Source: Paludibacteraceae bacterium (GTDB taxonomy: Bacteria; Bacteroidota; Bacteroidia; Bacteroidales; Paludibacteraceae). Taken from it: a stretch of 64,000 nt of DNA. This document shows, piece by piece, positions 17,047 through 28,769 of this stretch (position 1 is the stretch's first letter; each line of letters starts with the position of its first letter). A model generated the notes under the pieces. The model saw nothing but the letters and a program-made list of their open reading frames with translations, was not told the origin of the DNA and searched no databases. The position numbers were made by a program, and so were the translations under genes. Location of the stretch: positions 26,436 to 90,435 of the forward strand of contig JAKSNJ010000004.1 in the NCBI GenBank assembly GCA_024399965.1. The letters run 5' to 3'.

Positions 17047-17783
17047 TATTTAGTTGGATAGTGACGGAACCATGAGCTGATTTTCAGTTTAATCACGCCC
17101 AACAATGCCTCCGAGAATATACCTCCGGACATCTTGCTGGTCCCTTGCTGACGGTTTACAAAGATGATAGGTACTTCTTTGATATTGAATCCTATCTTTG
17201 CTGCCGTAAACTTCATTTCTATTTGGAACGCATAACCCTTGAAACGAATTTTGTCCAGTTCGATGGTTTCCAGTACATGCCGTCTGTACCCTACAAATCC
17301 GGCAGTAGTGTCATACACCTTGAAGCCCAGTACAAAACGCACATATTTGCTGGCAAAGTAGGACATCAACACGCGTCCCATCGGCCAATTCACCACATTG
17401 ACACCCGTCAAATAGCGACTGCCTATTGCCACATCAGCGTCCGTATTGGCGATGGCGTCATATAGTTTGAGCAGGTCTTTGGGATTATGGCTAAAGTCTG
17501 CGTCCATCTCAAAGATATAGTCATATTCATGCTCGATTGCCCATTTGAAGCCGGCAATATAGGCAGTGCCTAAACCCTGTTTACCCTGACGTTCCACGAT
17601 AAAAAGACGCTCCTTACCGGTGCCTTCCATCACACGTTTTACAATGGCAGCCGTGCCATCAGGCGAACCGTCATCGATGACCAATACATGAAACTCAATC
17701 GGCAGATTTAGCACGGCATTGATAATGGCTTCGATGTTTTCCTTCTCGTTATAAGTCGGAATTATGACCAGTTTCTTATCCAT
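17046..17783 (-). CDS. Polyprenol monophosphomannose synthase-like GT2
   Basis: 245 residues from ATG at 17783 (MDKKLVIIPTYNEKENIE); an in-frame start at 17807 would overlap the upstream gene and adds no family sequence. Classic DPM1/GT2 motifs are present: IPTYNEKENI, VIDDGSPDGT, the DxD-like MDADFSHNP, and GSRY, then TAGFVGYRR. The family transfers mannose from GDP-mannose to a polyprenyl phosphate carrier at the inner membrane, feeding glycan or lipid glycosylation. There is no C-terminal membrane domain, so this is the soluble type. Gap of 10 bp to the MBL gene and 1-bp overlap with the M23 gene support an operon. Confidence 0.88.
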   Translation of the reverse strand: MDKKLVIIPTYNEKENIEAIINAVLNLPIEFHVLVIDDGSPDGTAAIVKRVMEGTGKERLFIVERQGKQGLGTAYIAGFKWAIEHEYDYIFEMDADFSHNPKDLLKLYDAIANTDADVAIGSRYLTGVNVVNWPMGRVLMSYFASKYVRFVLGFKVYDTTAGFVGYRRHVLETIELDKIRFKGYAFQIEMKFTAAKIGFNIKEVPIIFVNRQQGTSKMSGGIFSEALLGVIKLKISSWFRHYPTK

Positions 17784-17793
17784 AGTGGTAAAA

Positions 17794-18627
17794 TTAGTTT
17801 TCTGCAATTAGGTTGTCGTCCAGCACATATACCGGACTGGGGGTGAGGCGGTCAAGCGTACGAATAAACACATCTTCACCCTGCATAATGCCTGCATTTT
17901 CCAAATACTCCGAAACAACTTGCAATGCTACATCAGGGTCGTTGTTTTCCTTGCTCAAGTGGCATAGGAAGATGTTTCGCATTCCCTCGTGGTAGTTGCG
18001 CACCAATAATTGTCCGCAGGTATCATTGCTTTGGTGCCCGCGAGGCGACAAAATACGTTCCTTCAAATAGGTCGGATAAGGGCCATTGAGTAGCATCTGC
18101 TCATCATGATTGGCCTCTATCACAATATGGTTGGCTGTCTGCAGGAAGGCCTCCAAATTATGGTTGGGCTCGCCACAGTCGGTAGCAATCATAAACCGTT
18201 GGTCCTGACAATCAATCACATAACCCAAGCAATCGGTTGAGTCGTGGCTAATACCAAAGGTCGTTATTTGCATATCAAACAACTCAAACGGCACACCTTT
18301 TTCGAAATACCGCCGCGAACCGCCTAATTTCTCCCGAACACCGTAGTTACGGTCGATACCCTCATGAATCTGGCGCGTACTATAAATAGGTATATGCACG
18401 CGCTCGCCCAATGTACCGACGGCACGAATATGGTCAGCGTGGTCATGCGTCACCAGCACACCCATGATGTTTTGGTAATCCAGTCCCATCTCGCGCAGGT
18501 ATTTCTGAATGGTACGGGCACTTATGCCGGCATCTATGAGAATACCGCGACTACGCGTGCCCAAATAGTAGCAGTTGCCACTGCTGCCACTTGCCAAACA
18601 TCTAAATATGACCTGCTCGTTTGCCAC
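17794..18627 (-). CDS. MBL-fold metallo-hydrolase (YycJ/WalJ-like)
   Basis: 277 residues with the beta-lactamase-fold metal motif THDHADH and a later ATDCGEPNHN, and further histidines in EANHDEQML and SPRGHQSND. The N-terminus (FRCLASGSSGNCYYLGT, ILIDAGIS) is characteristic of the YycJ/WalJ subgroup, phosphodiesterase-like enzymes implicated in cell-wall or DNA-repair coordination in Firmicutes; the Bacteroidetes substrate is unknown. It is the first gene of the operon MBL - GT2 - M23, with a good promoter 30 bp upstream. Cytoplasmic. Confidence 0.88.
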   Translation of the reverse strand: MANEQVIFRCLASGSSGNCYYLGTRSRGILIDAGISARTIQKYLREMGLDYQNIMGVLVTHDHADHIRAVGTLGERVHIPIYSTRQIHEGIDRNYGVREKLGGSRRYFEKGVPFELFDMQITTFGISHDSTDCLGYVIDCQDQRFMIATDCGEPNHNLEAFLQTANHIVIEANHDEQMLLNGPYPTYLKERILSPRGHQSNDTCGQLLVRNYHEGMRNIFLCHLSKENNDPDVALQVVSEYLENAGIMQGEDVFIRTLDRLTPSPVYVLDDNLIAEN

Positions 18628-18655
18628 TTATTAACCTATTTTACATATTCGACTG

Positions 18656-18687
18656 CAAAGATACAAAAAAAAAATGACTTAAGCAAA
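18656..18687 (-). promoter_or_regulatory. Promoter of the MBL-GT2-M23 operon
   Basis: Minus strand TTTG (18687-18684), 20-nt spacer, TATCTTTG (18663-18656). Confidence 0.8.
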
Positions 18688-18706
18688 TTTAACGGGCATT
18701 TTATCG

Positions 18707-18742
18707 ACAAAAAAGACGACTTCCCAAATTAGGAAGTCGTCT
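18707..18742 (-). terminator. Terminator of rpsA
   Basis: Eleven-bp stem AGACGACTTCC/GGAAGTCGTCT (18714-18742) with an A-run on the + strand side at 18709-18714, giving a T-run after the hairpin for minus-strand transcription. Confidence 0.85.
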
Positions 18743-18763
18743 CATTGCTATATGGCAGAACGA

Positions 18764-20587
18764 TTATTCTGCTTTTTCTTCTGCTTTAGCTGCCTTTTTG
18801 GTTGTTTTCTTGGCAGGTTTTTCAGCAGGAGCTTCTTCGGTCATGGCTGCTTTGAGGTTAGCCAATACGTCGAGGTCGCCCAGAGTGGTTTTTTCCATCT
18901 TAGGCATCTCGGGAGCGGCTTCTTTCTTAGCTGCGGGTTTGCCTTCTTTGGCAGGGGTCTCAGGACGTGCCTCCCATGTGCGCAAGTGGCTCAGCAAGAT
19001 ACGTTTAGCGTCTTTATTGAACTCGATTACGCGGAAGTCCATCGTGTCACCCATCTTAGCAGGAGCGGCCTCTTTGTCCTCTTTCTGCAGGTGACGTGTT
19101 GTGCAGAAGCCCTCTACGCCATCTTCCAGAGTGATAACGGCACCCTTGTCGCTCAATTCAACGATTTTACCGCTTATGATGGTATCAACGCCGTACTTAA
19201 CTGCCAACTCTTCCCAAGGATTGTCTTCGAGTTGCTTGTGACCCAAGCTCAAACGACGATTTTCCTTGTCGATTTCCAACACAACAACCTCGATTTCGGC
19301 TCCGATGGAAGTGAACTCGTTGGGGTGTTTGATTTTCTTGGTCCAGCTCAGGTCGCTGATGTGAATCAAGCCATCTACGCCCTCTTCGATTTCAACAAAC
19401 ACACCGAAGTTGGTGAAGTTGCGAATCTTGGCGAAGTGACGAGTACCAACGGCATATTTGTCCATCACGTTCTCCCAAGGATCGGCTTTGAGCTGCTTGA
19501 TACCCAAACTCATCTTGCGCTCTTCGCGGTCCAGAGTCAGGATAACGGCCTCTACTTCATCGCCCACTTTGAGGAAGTCGTTGGCGCTGCGCAGGTGCTG
19601 GCTCCAACTCATCTCGCTCACGTGAATCAGACCTTCTACGCCGGGAGCTACTTCTACGAATGCTCCGTAGTCAGCCATCACAACGACTTTACCGGTAACT
19701 TTGTCGCCCACTTTGAGGTTAGCGTCCAAAGCGTCCCATGGATGAGGAGTAAGTTGTTTCAAGCCGAGAGCGATACGTTTCTTATCGTCGTCGAAGTCCA
19801 AAATAACGACATTGATTTTTTGGTCAAGTTCAACGATTTCTTTCGGATCGTTCACGCGACCCCAACTCAAGTCAGTGATATGAATCAGACCATCTACGCC
19901 GCCCAAGTCGATGAATACGCCGTAGTTAGTGATGTTCTTAACGACACCTTCCAGAACCTGACCCTTCTCAAGACGGCTGACAATTTCAGCCTTTTGAGCT
20001 TCCAACTCGGCCTCAATGAGGGCTTTGTGAGAAACGACAACATTACGGAACTCGTCATTAACCTTGACGATTTTGAATTCCATTGTTTTGCCGACGAATT
20101 GGTCATAGTCGCGAATGGGCTTAACGTCGATTTGGCTACCGGGCAGGAAGGCTTCCATACCGAGTACATCCACAATCATACCGCCTTTCGTACGGCATTT
20201 GATAAAGCCGTTAACGATTTCGCCGCTGTTGCAAGCCTCGTTAACGCGGTCCCAACTGCGGGAAGCGCGAGCCTCCTTGTGAGAGAGAACGAGTTGACCT
20301 TTTTTGTCCTCTTGGCTTTGGATATAAACCTCAACCTTGTCACCTACTTTGAGATCCGGATTGTAACGGAACTCGGTAGCAGGAACGATACCATCGGATT
20401 TGTAGCCGACATTAACCACTACCTCGCGTTTGTTAATCGAGATAACGGTACCTTCAACCACTTCGTTGTCCTTGATGGCATTCAGGGTTTGTTCATACTT
20501 GTTAAGTGTTTCTTCGTTTAATGTGCCTTTTTTCTCGTTTTCATAGGCATCCCAGTCGAAGTTCTGGAGAGAAAGATTTTCTGCCAT
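18764..20587 (-). CDS. rpsA: 30S ribosomal protein S1
   Basis: 607 residues from ATG 20587 (MAENLSLQNFDWDAYENEK); the frame is open a further 14 codons upstream but homologs start here. Six S1 RNA-binding repeats are visible, each with the GLIHISDLSW / VEGLIHVSEMSW type motif and a following LGxKQL linker. The C-terminus is a low-complexity Ala/Lys/Glu tail (KKTTKKAAKAEEKAE), common in Bacteroidetes S1. S1 unfolds and recruits mRNA on the 30S subunit, which matters more in this phylum because most mRNAs lack a Shine-Dalgarno sequence. Own promoter at 20717-20748, ~130-nt leader and own terminator make it monocistronic. Confidence 0.96.
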   Translation of the reverse strand: MAENLSLQNFDWDAYENEKKGTLNEETLNKYEQTLNAIKDNEVVEGTVISINKREVVVNVGYKSDGIVPATEFRYNPDLKVGDKVEVYIQSQEDKKGQLVLSHKEARASRSWDRVNEACNSGEIVNGFIKCRTKGGMIVDVLGMEAFLPGSQIDVKPIRDYDQFVGKTMEFKIVKVNDEFRNVVVSHKALIEAELEAQKAEIVSRLEKGQVLEGVVKNITNYGVFIDLGGVDGLIHITDLSWGRVNDPKEIVELDQKINVVILDFDDDKKRIALGLKQLTPHPWDALDANLKVGDKVTGKVVVMADYGAFVEVAPGVEGLIHVSEMSWSQHLRSANDFLKVGDEVEAVILTLDREERKMSLGIKQLKADPWENVMDKYAVGTRHFAKIRNFTNFGVFVEIEEGVDGLIHISDLSWTKKIKHPNEFTSIGAEIEVVVLEIDKENRRLSLGHKQLEDNPWEELAVKYGVDTIISGKIVELSDKGAVITLEDGVEGFCTTRHLQKEDKEAAPAKMGDTMDFRVIEFNKDAKRILLSHLRTWEARPETPAKEGKPAAKKEAAPEMPKMEKTTLGDLDVLANLKAAMTEEAPAEKPAKKTTKKAAKAEEKAE

Positions 20588-20716
20588 AACAGATTTGTGT
20601 TTGGTCCATGTTGTTGCTTTATTTAGCATCTACACTACCCAAACGTTAAAGGGTTAAACAATATATTTTTTCACACAAACACACGAGCGCTATGCCCGTG
20701 TGCTTGTAAAAGCGTG

Positions 20717-20748
20717 CAAAGGTACACAAATTATTTGAATTATGCAAA
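20717..20748 (-). promoter_or_regulatory. Promoter of rpsA
   Basis: Minus strand TTTG (20748-20745), 20-nt spacer, TACCTTTG (20724-20717). The leader to the rpsA start contains a stem pairing CACACGGG with CTCGTGTG around 20680-20703, a possible site for S1 feedback control. Confidence 0.78.
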
Positions 20749-20776
20749 TAAATTTGTATTTTTTTGCTTTATTGGT

Positions 20777-22699
20777 TTATTTTACCAACATACCGTGCAG
20801 GTTGAACATCTTGTCACCCTTCAAAATCATGATGTGACCGTTGTGCATTGCCTTGCGGATATTGCCGTTCATCATCACTTGTTGCAAAGCAGTGGGATCA
20901 GACGGTTTGGTGTAGGTAAAGGCATCCCAGCCACCTTCCCATTTTTGCAATTCAGGAGTTCCTTTATAGAGGAGCCACTCTGCTTTAATGGTACCGGAAA
21001 CCTTGCCACCTGCTTCCCATGTAGCAGGAACGTCATTGGTATAGAGTTCAATAGCTGTGTTCTTAACAGTAATAAAAACACCATTGGTGTAACCCTTAGA
21101 AGATACATAGAACGAGTCAATCTCGGCATTCGTGATAGTAACTTGTACATACGCAACATCGTCTTTAGCCGGTTGTTTCTCAACCAATTCCTCTAAGGAA
21201 GCAAAGACAGTTCCAAAGGTAAAGGTCTTGCTAACCACCTCGCTATTATCCAAACCTTGTTTCATAGCAATTGCCTTCACGGTTGTGGTAGCAGAAACAG
21301 AGAAAGGAGCGTCATACTTCGTAGCAGAAGCGGTCGGTTCAGAACCATCGATGGTATAATAAATATCAGCACCTTCGGTTGCACAAGCCAATGTCACTGT
21401 GATGGGTTCCCAGTAAACATTAGCCATTGTAGAGGGCGTGGCTGTCGGATTAGCAACAGCAGGAGCAGCGGCTATATAAGTAACCTTGATGCTATTAATT
21501 TTCGTGGTAGCAGTAGCTTTAAATGTAATCGATTTAGCTGCATCACCTTCCCAAACTTTTTCAGAAACAGTCACATTATTACCTGTCAAGGCAACATCAG
21601 TACCGGTAAATTCAACTTTGATAATCTTATAATCACCAGCAATAGAGAGAACAAATGTCGCACCGTTATACATACGCAATTCATGTTTTTTGCTTGCATC
21701 CCAGAAACGGGTTTGAGTGCCACCATTTACCGTAAATTCTATTTGGGTAGGATTCTCATTGAATTTTTCGCCGACAGCAATGTCACCATCACTAATATAA
21801 CTCTCTCCAGAACCGGAACTTACACCTTTATGACCATACAAATTCGTAGTAAAATCAAAAGCCACATCCATTTTTACAACAGCTGCCTTTACATTGATAC
21901 CTGTGATGGTAGTATCGGCAGTGGTCAACTCTTTATAAGAAGCAACTAGGGTAACAGATTCGTTATCAGAAGCTTCTTCAAAAGTTTCGGGATCCAGCGT
22001 CCAAGTAATACCACTCTTGATTTGAGAGGTAGAGTCGTGTTTCATAACCTTGGTGTAGTAACCCCAAACTTCCAAACCGGCAGGGTCAAATGCTTCACCT
22101 ACTTCATACTCCATCTTCTCTGCCTTACCTTTGATATACAAACTATCCAAGGTAACGGTAGATTGGCTTGTCTCGTATGTCACTACTATTTTGAAGAAAT
22201 AATTGGCTTTCGTGTCATTCTTAATGGTAAATATTGCAGCTTCACTTTCGGGCTCAAAAGTATAAATATTCGCAGTAGCAGAACCTTCTTTACTATCAGC
22301 CGTAGTATATTTAACACTCTCCGTTTTGGGAGTCAATGTAGAACTTGCCACACTATCTGCATCATCGAATGCCAAGGAAAAAACATTTGTACCTTGCACA
22401 TAAACTGCCACAGAAGCGATATTATACCCATCAACTGCTGAACTTGTAATCGTACCTGCACCACTGCCGGATTTGCGAAGTTGCATCACCTGCTTAGCAG
22501 CATAACCTGATGGAGTACCCTTGGCATTATACATCACACCGGAAGAGGCAAATTCCACTTCGTCCACAGTAAATGTTTTGTCTTCATACTTAGAAGAAAA
22601 TCCACTTTCAGCAGTAAGAGTAACGACTTTGTTCGCTGCCATCACATTTCCGATGCCGCACATCAGCAGCGCAGTAAGAAAAAGAAAAGTTTTTTTCAT
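20777..22699 (-). CDS. Secreted Ig-like / chitobiase-C-domain protein
   Basis: 640 residues with a signal peptide (MKKTFLFLTALLMCGIGNVMA). After an N-terminal region of beta-rich repeats come a Big_3-like Ig domain (LDSLYIKGKAEKMEYEVGEAF ends the linker; DPAGLEVWGYY), a second beta-sandwich region, then a chitobiase/hexosaminidase C-terminal-like domain (GADIYYTIDGSEPTASATKY, VKAIAMKQG). An OB-fold-like segment follows (VAYVQVTITNAEIDSFYV), and the protein ends IMILKGDKMFNLHGMLVK, the short Bacteroidales C-terminal tail type seen on other secreted proteins here. No catalytic domain was found, so it is probably a surface or secreted adhesive/structural protein. It lies between rpsU and rpsA with no clear promoter of its own. 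Confidence 0.75.
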   Translation of the reverse strand: MKKTFLFLTALLMCGIGNVMAANKVVTLTAESGFSSKYEDKTFTVDEVEFASSGVMYNAKGTPSGYAAKQVMQLRKSGSGAGTITSSAVDGYNIASVAVYVQGTNVFSLAFDDADSVASSTLTPKTESVKYTTADSKEGSATANIYTFEPESEAAIFTIKNDTKANYFFKIVVTYETSQSTVTLDSLYIKGKAEKMEYEVGEAFDPAGLEVWGYYTKVMKHDSTSQIKSGITWTLDPETFEEASDNESVTLVASYKELTTADTTITGINVKAAVVKMDVAFDFTTNLYGHKGVSSGSGESYISDGDIAVGEKFNENPTQIEFTVNGGTQTRFWDASKKHELRMYNGATFVLSIAGDYKIIKVEFTGTDVALTGNNVTVSEKVWEGDAAKSITFKATATTKINSIKVTYIAAAPAVANPTATPSTMANVYWEPITVTLACATEGADIYYTIDGSEPTASATKYDAPFSVSATTTVKAIAMKQGLDNSEVVSKTFTFGTVFASLEELVEKQPAKDDVAYVQVTITNAEIDSFYVSSKGYTNGVFITVKNTAIELYTNDVPATWEAGGKVSGTIKAEWLLYKGTPELQKWEGGWDAFTYTKPSDPTALQQVMMNGNIRKAMHNGHIMILKGDKMFNLHGMLVK

Positions 22700-22771
22700 T
22701 TGTTAGTAAATTTAATTAGTTAATAAATATCTTACCCGAAGGTAATTGAAGTCAATATTTGTTTCTAAACA

Positions 22772-22803
22772 ATAAGTGACAGTCCACGTGGGCTGTCACT
22801 TAT
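22772..22803 (-). terminator. Terminator of rpsU
   Basis: Eleven-bp perfect stem ATAAGTGACAG/CTGTCACTTAT extended by a CCACGTGG core, 8 bp after the rpsU stop codon on the minus strand; only a short T-rich tail follows. Confidence 0.75.
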
Positions 22804-22811
22804 AAGCACGA

Positions 22812-23006
22812 TTACATATCGTCGTGAGCATGCATTTGTTGAACGTAAATGGCATGTTGCATCTTAATTCGCTTCAACTCACTCGGCTTATCGAATTGTT
22901 GACGACGGCGTAACTCTTTGATGACACCTGTCTTGTCGAATTTGCGTTTGAACTTCTTAATCGCACGCTCGATGTTCTCACCTTCCTTTACCGGTACTAC
23001 GATCAT
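22812..23006 (-). CDS. rpsU: 30S ribosomal protein bS21
   Basis: 64 residues from ATG 23006 (MIVVPVKEGENIERAIKKF), a basic helical protein with the RAIKKFKRKFDKTGVIKELRRR core of bS21. In Bacteroidetes ribosomes bS21, together with bS6 and bS18, sequesters the 3' end of 16S rRNA, which explains why Shine-Dalgarno sequences are little used in the phylum. Its own mRNA carries a very strong Shine-Dalgarno (23013-23023), which fits the published Flavobacterium model in which ribosomes lacking bS21 translate rpsU preferentially. It lies 171 nt downstream of tRNA-Leu with no separate promoter seen, so both probably share one transcript. Confidence 0.95.
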   Translation of the reverse strand: MIVVPVKEGENIERAIKKFKRKFDKTGVIKELRRRQQFDKPSELKRIKMQHAIYVQQMHAHDDM

Positions 23007-23177
23007 AATATGCACCTCCTTTCGTCGTCGCAAACAAAGCTAAAAGAACTTCCCTTGGAAGTTGGAGCGCATTGTTGCTCCTCCTCTCCCCATCACAGCA
23101 AAGCTGCGTCGGGGGCCCCATTTGAAACAGATAGCGGATGTTTAAGTCTTCCGCTTGACCTTTTAAGTTAATACTGT
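23007..23177 (-). other. Structured leader between tRNA-Leu and rpsU
   Basis: On the minus strand this spacer contains at least four hairpins: AGCGGA/TCCGCT, CAGC/GCTG inside CCCC/GGGG, GGAGC/GCTCC and AACTTCC/GGGAAGTT, before the Shine-Dalgarno. It may allow tRNA processing and control of rpsU translation. Confidence 0.5.
23013..23023 (-). promoter_or_regulatory. Extended Shine-Dalgarno of rpsU
   Basis: Reads GAAAGGAGGTG on the minus strand, complementary over 11 nt to the CACCTCCTTTC anti-Shine-Dalgarno end of 16S rRNA, followed by CATATT and ATG. No other gene in the window has a comparable site. Confidence 0.88.
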
Positions 23178-23258
23178 ACCCAGGGCCGGGGTCGAACCGG
23201 CACGGATTGCTCCACTGGTGTTTGAGACCAGCGCGTCTACCGATTCCGCCACCTGGGC
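23178..23258 (-). tRNA. tRNA-Leu(CAA)
   Basis: 81 nt on the minus strand with GCCCAGG/CCTGGGT acceptor, an anticodon stem CTGGT/ACCAG with loop CTCAAAC giving anticodon CAA, a long variable arm and a TTCGACC T-loop, all typical of tRNA-Leu. CCA not encoded. Confidence 0.95.
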
Positions 23259-23294
23259 GCGGCGCACCGCGACGCTCTTCTTTCAAAAAGCATG

Positions 23295-23326
23295 CAAAGG
23301 TACAACTTTTTTTTGACCTGAGCAAA
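23295..23326 (-). promoter_or_regulatory. Promoter of tRNA-Leu / rpsU
   Basis: Minus strand TTTG (23326-23323), 20-nt spacer, TACCTTTG (23302-23295), about 37 bp before the tRNA. Nearly the same promoter sequence precedes tRNA-Val. Confidence 0.8.
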
Positions 23327-23344
23327 TATTTTTGCAAAAAAAAG

Positions 23345-23545
23345 TTATTTTTCGCTCTTTTCCTCTAAATTTTGGTCCTGACGTTCACGCGCACGCACGC
23401 TCCCACGTAGTATAATAAGGAGTGCCCCAGCAACCAACACATAGTCGGCCAATGGTTCGACTTTCAAATACGCCATTACGCACCCTGCCAAGAGGACAAC
23501 CAAACCACAAATAAGTAAAATCTGAGAAGTTGCAACTTTTTTCAT
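23345..23545 (-). CDS. Small membrane protein of unknown function
   Basis: 66 residues with two hydrophobic segments (ILLICGLVVLLAGCVMAYL and YVLVAGALLIILRG) and a charged C-terminal tail (RARERQDQNLEEKSEK). I do not recognise a named family; short two-helix proteins of this kind are common near tRNA or ribosomal genes in Bacteroidetes. It lies 73 bp after nifJ on the same strand, with the nifJ terminator-like hairpin between them, and its stop is just upstream of the tRNA-Leu promoter. The start ATG 23545 is the first available. Confidence 0.6.
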   Translation of the reverse strand: MKKVATSQILLICGLVVLLAGCVMAYLKVEPLADYVLVAGALLIILRGSVRARERQDQNLEEKSEK

Positions 23546-23570
23546 TAATGTAAGGGATTTATATATACCA

Positions 23571-23601
23571 AAAACGCGATTCCCGAAGGAACCGCATTTT
23601 T
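23571..23601 (-). terminator. Terminator of nifJ
   Basis: Stem GCGATTCC/GGAACCGC (one G-U pair in RNA) with a CGAA loop at 23576-23595 and T-rich flanks, between the nifJ stop and the small membrane protein gene. Confidence 0.6.
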
Positions 23602-23618
23602 GGAATATAAACTAACGT

Positions 23619-27155
<3,537 letters not shown>

Positions 27156-27190
27156 CTTGTTTTGTACTTAAAATGAGTGAATATAATCGG

Positions 27191-28375
27191 TTAATATAAG
27201 AATCCAAATAGCCACAACGGGATTTGTTTGCCACGTCCAATTTCCAAGTCCCCAATTGCAGAATAACGGAAACCGGGTATCTTGGGCTGATGTGCCAACA
27301 CATCAAAGCGTGTCTTCTTGTCCACGAGGAACGATGCCGTCTCACAGGCATTCAGTTTATGCACGCCATGCAGAGCGCTGTAGAAGAATGTCTCTGCCAC
27401 GGCCTGCTCGTCTGGCTGGCGCGTTGGTAACATATAACACAGGTTCGGGTTCTGCATATAAATGCGCGAGGGCTTCATCGGGAATTGCTTGCTCTCCACA
27501 TACAGCAGGTTCAGCAAACGGGCATCTTTGAGGTACTTGATGTAGTTGATAATCGTAGAACGGGACGTATCTGTAGCTTCTGCCAATTTACTGATGTTCA
27601 GTCCGCAAGGCACGTCCAACATCAGGCGATATAGCAAGTTCTTGATGCGATTGAGATACGCCACCTCTATCTTGTTCACCAGTAGCACATCAACCTCAAT
27701 CATCATATTCATCAACTTGAGTACCTTATCCGAGTAGTTCCACTCGGCAGGGTCGTGCGGATAGTAGCCCTGCTCCAAATACTCCTTGAAATACCACAAG
27801 GGTTTTACCTTCGCACATATCTGAGCGGCGATAGCTTCGTGGTCACGCAAAATCTCGTCCAAGGTATAAGAGCGCAGATGGCTGCCTGTCTTCAAATTCA
27901 GGTATTCACGGAAGCTGTAGCCACGCAGGTTGTACATCTTCACAATGTGTCCAATATCCGAATTACCCTCAATCAGACGCATTACCGGCGAAGCCGAGAA
28001 GATAATGCGCAGACCTGTATAGTGGAAGAAGCAATCACGCAACTCTTTCGACCAATTCGGGTACTTAAACACTTGGTCAATCAGCAAGGTCTTGCCACCT
28101 TCCTTGACAAACTCACCTGCAAATTCATAGAGCGAGTGCTCCGTAAAATAGAAATTGTTGAAATTAACATACAGCGTTTCACGCTTTTTTTCGGGTGCTA
28201 ATACCAACAGTTCTTTGGCGTATCCTAACAGAAAATCTGTTTTTCCTACGCCACGTCCACCTTTAATAGCGATTAGGCGATCTTTCCAATTAATCTCATC
28301 CATCAGCTGGCGACGAATAGGCACATTTACGTGCTCCACCAGATAATCATGGGTTTTGTAAAAACTGTCTAACAT
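27191..28375 (-). CDS. AAA-family ATPase with DUF4143-like C-terminus
   Basis: 394 residues. An N-terminal P-loop GGRGVGKTDF (Walker A) is followed by TLLIDQVFKYP (Walker B position) and a SASPV sensor segment, the AAA_14 arrangement. A helix-turn-helix-like stretch (ISKLAEATDTSRSTIINYIKYL) and a C-terminal nuclease-like region (AVAETFFYSAL, KTRFDV) match the AAA_14/DUF4143 family that is abundant in Bacteroidetes. Biological role unknown; cytoplasmic. In this branch the nuclease-like residues look incomplete (GDLEIGRGK), so no nuclease activity is claimed. Own promoter upstream; possibly co-transcribed with nifJ by position only. Confidence 0.8.
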   Translation of the reverse strand: MLDSFYKTHDYLVEHVNVPIRRQLMDEINWKDRLIAIKGGRGVGKTDFLLGYAKELLVLAPEKKRETLYVNFNNFYFTEHSLYEFAGEFVKEGGKTLLIDQVFKYPNWSKELRDCFFHYTGLRIIFSASPVMRLIEGNSDIGHIVKMYNLRGYSFREYLNLKTGSHLRSYTLDEILRDHEAIAAQICAKVKPLWYFKEYLEQGYYPHDPAEWNYSDKVLKLMNMMIEVDVLLVNKIEVAYLNRIKNLLYRLMLDVPCGLNISKLAEATDTSRSTIINYIKYLKDARLLNLLYVESKQFPMKPSRIYMQNPNLCYMLPTRQPDEQAVAETFFYSALHGVHKLNACETASFLVDKKTRFDVLAHQPKIPGFRYSAIGDLEIGRGKQIPLWLFGFLY

Positions 28376-28408
28376 ACCTCTCTTAACCGTTGTTCTTCAA
28401 TTTGAGTG

Positions 28409-28440
28409 CAAAGATACAAAAAAAAAATGGAAATTGCAAA
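28409..28440 (-). promoter_or_regulatory. Promoter of the ATPase gene (and perhaps nifJ)
   Basis: Minus strand TTTG (28440-28437), 20-nt spacer, TATCTTTG (28416-28409). Confidence 0.78.
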
Positions 28441-28492
28441 CTCGACTTGACATTTTTTTCAAAAAAATGACATTGGGGTACTTAAACATATC

Positions 28493-28522
28493 AAAAAGCC
28501 GGCTCAGATGAGTCGGCTTTTA
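28493..28522 (-). terminator. Terminator of the ferredoxin gene
   Basis: Hairpin AAAAGCCGGCTCA/TGAGTCGGCTTTT with one mismatch, located after the ferredoxin stop on the minus strand and ending in T residues. Confidence 0.82.
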
Positions 28523-28539
28523 CATACATTGAGCAATTT

Positions 28540-28704
28540 TTATTTAGAAATTGCGCCGCTTGGGCAGACGTCCGCGCATGTGCCACATTCAACACAAATG
28601 TCCGGATCAATGCTGTAATGTTCGCCTTCGGAAATAGCTCCCATCGGGCACTCATCTTTACAGGTGCCACAGGCGATACAATCTTCAGAAATTTTATAAG
28701 CCAT
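28540..28704 (-). CDS. 2[4Fe-4S] ferredoxin
   Basis: 54 residues from ATG 28704 (MAYKISEDCIACGTCKDECP); longer in-frame starts overlap the promoter. Two CxxCxxCxxxCP clusters (CIACGTCKDECP and CVECGTCADVCP) are the clostridial-type bacterial ferredoxin signature. It carries low-potential electrons in the cytoplasm, probably from the pyruvate:ferredoxin oxidoreductase encoded nearby, to hydrogenase, Rnf or biosynthetic enzymes. Monocistronic, with promoter at 28731-28762 and terminator at 28493-28522. Confidence 0.95.
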   Translation of the reverse strand: MAYKISEDCIACGTCKDECPMGAISEGEHYSIDPDICVECGTCADVCPSGAISK

Positions 28705-28730
28705 ACAAAGTAAAATTTTGTTTACGAGTG

Positions 28731-28762
28731 CAAAGATACTGCTTTTTTTTGATATATGCAAA
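28731..28762 (-). promoter_or_regulatory. Promoter of the ferredoxin gene
   Basis: Minus strand TTTG (28762-28759), 20-nt spacer, TATCTTTG (28738-28731), 27 bp before the start codon. It abuts the end of ruvC. Confidence 0.82.
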
Positions 28763-28769
28763 TATTTTG

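Noticed and set aside
18752-20521. A 589-codon open frame on the + strand
   Set aside because: It is exactly antisense to rpsA, has no family motif and is low-complexity in Phe/Val/His. Biased codon use in a highly expressed ribosomal gene creates such mirror frames.
20777-22699. Glycoside hydrolase (because of the chitobiase-type domain)
   Set aside because: Only the non-catalytic C-terminal-like module is visible; there is no catalytic barrel or acid pair.
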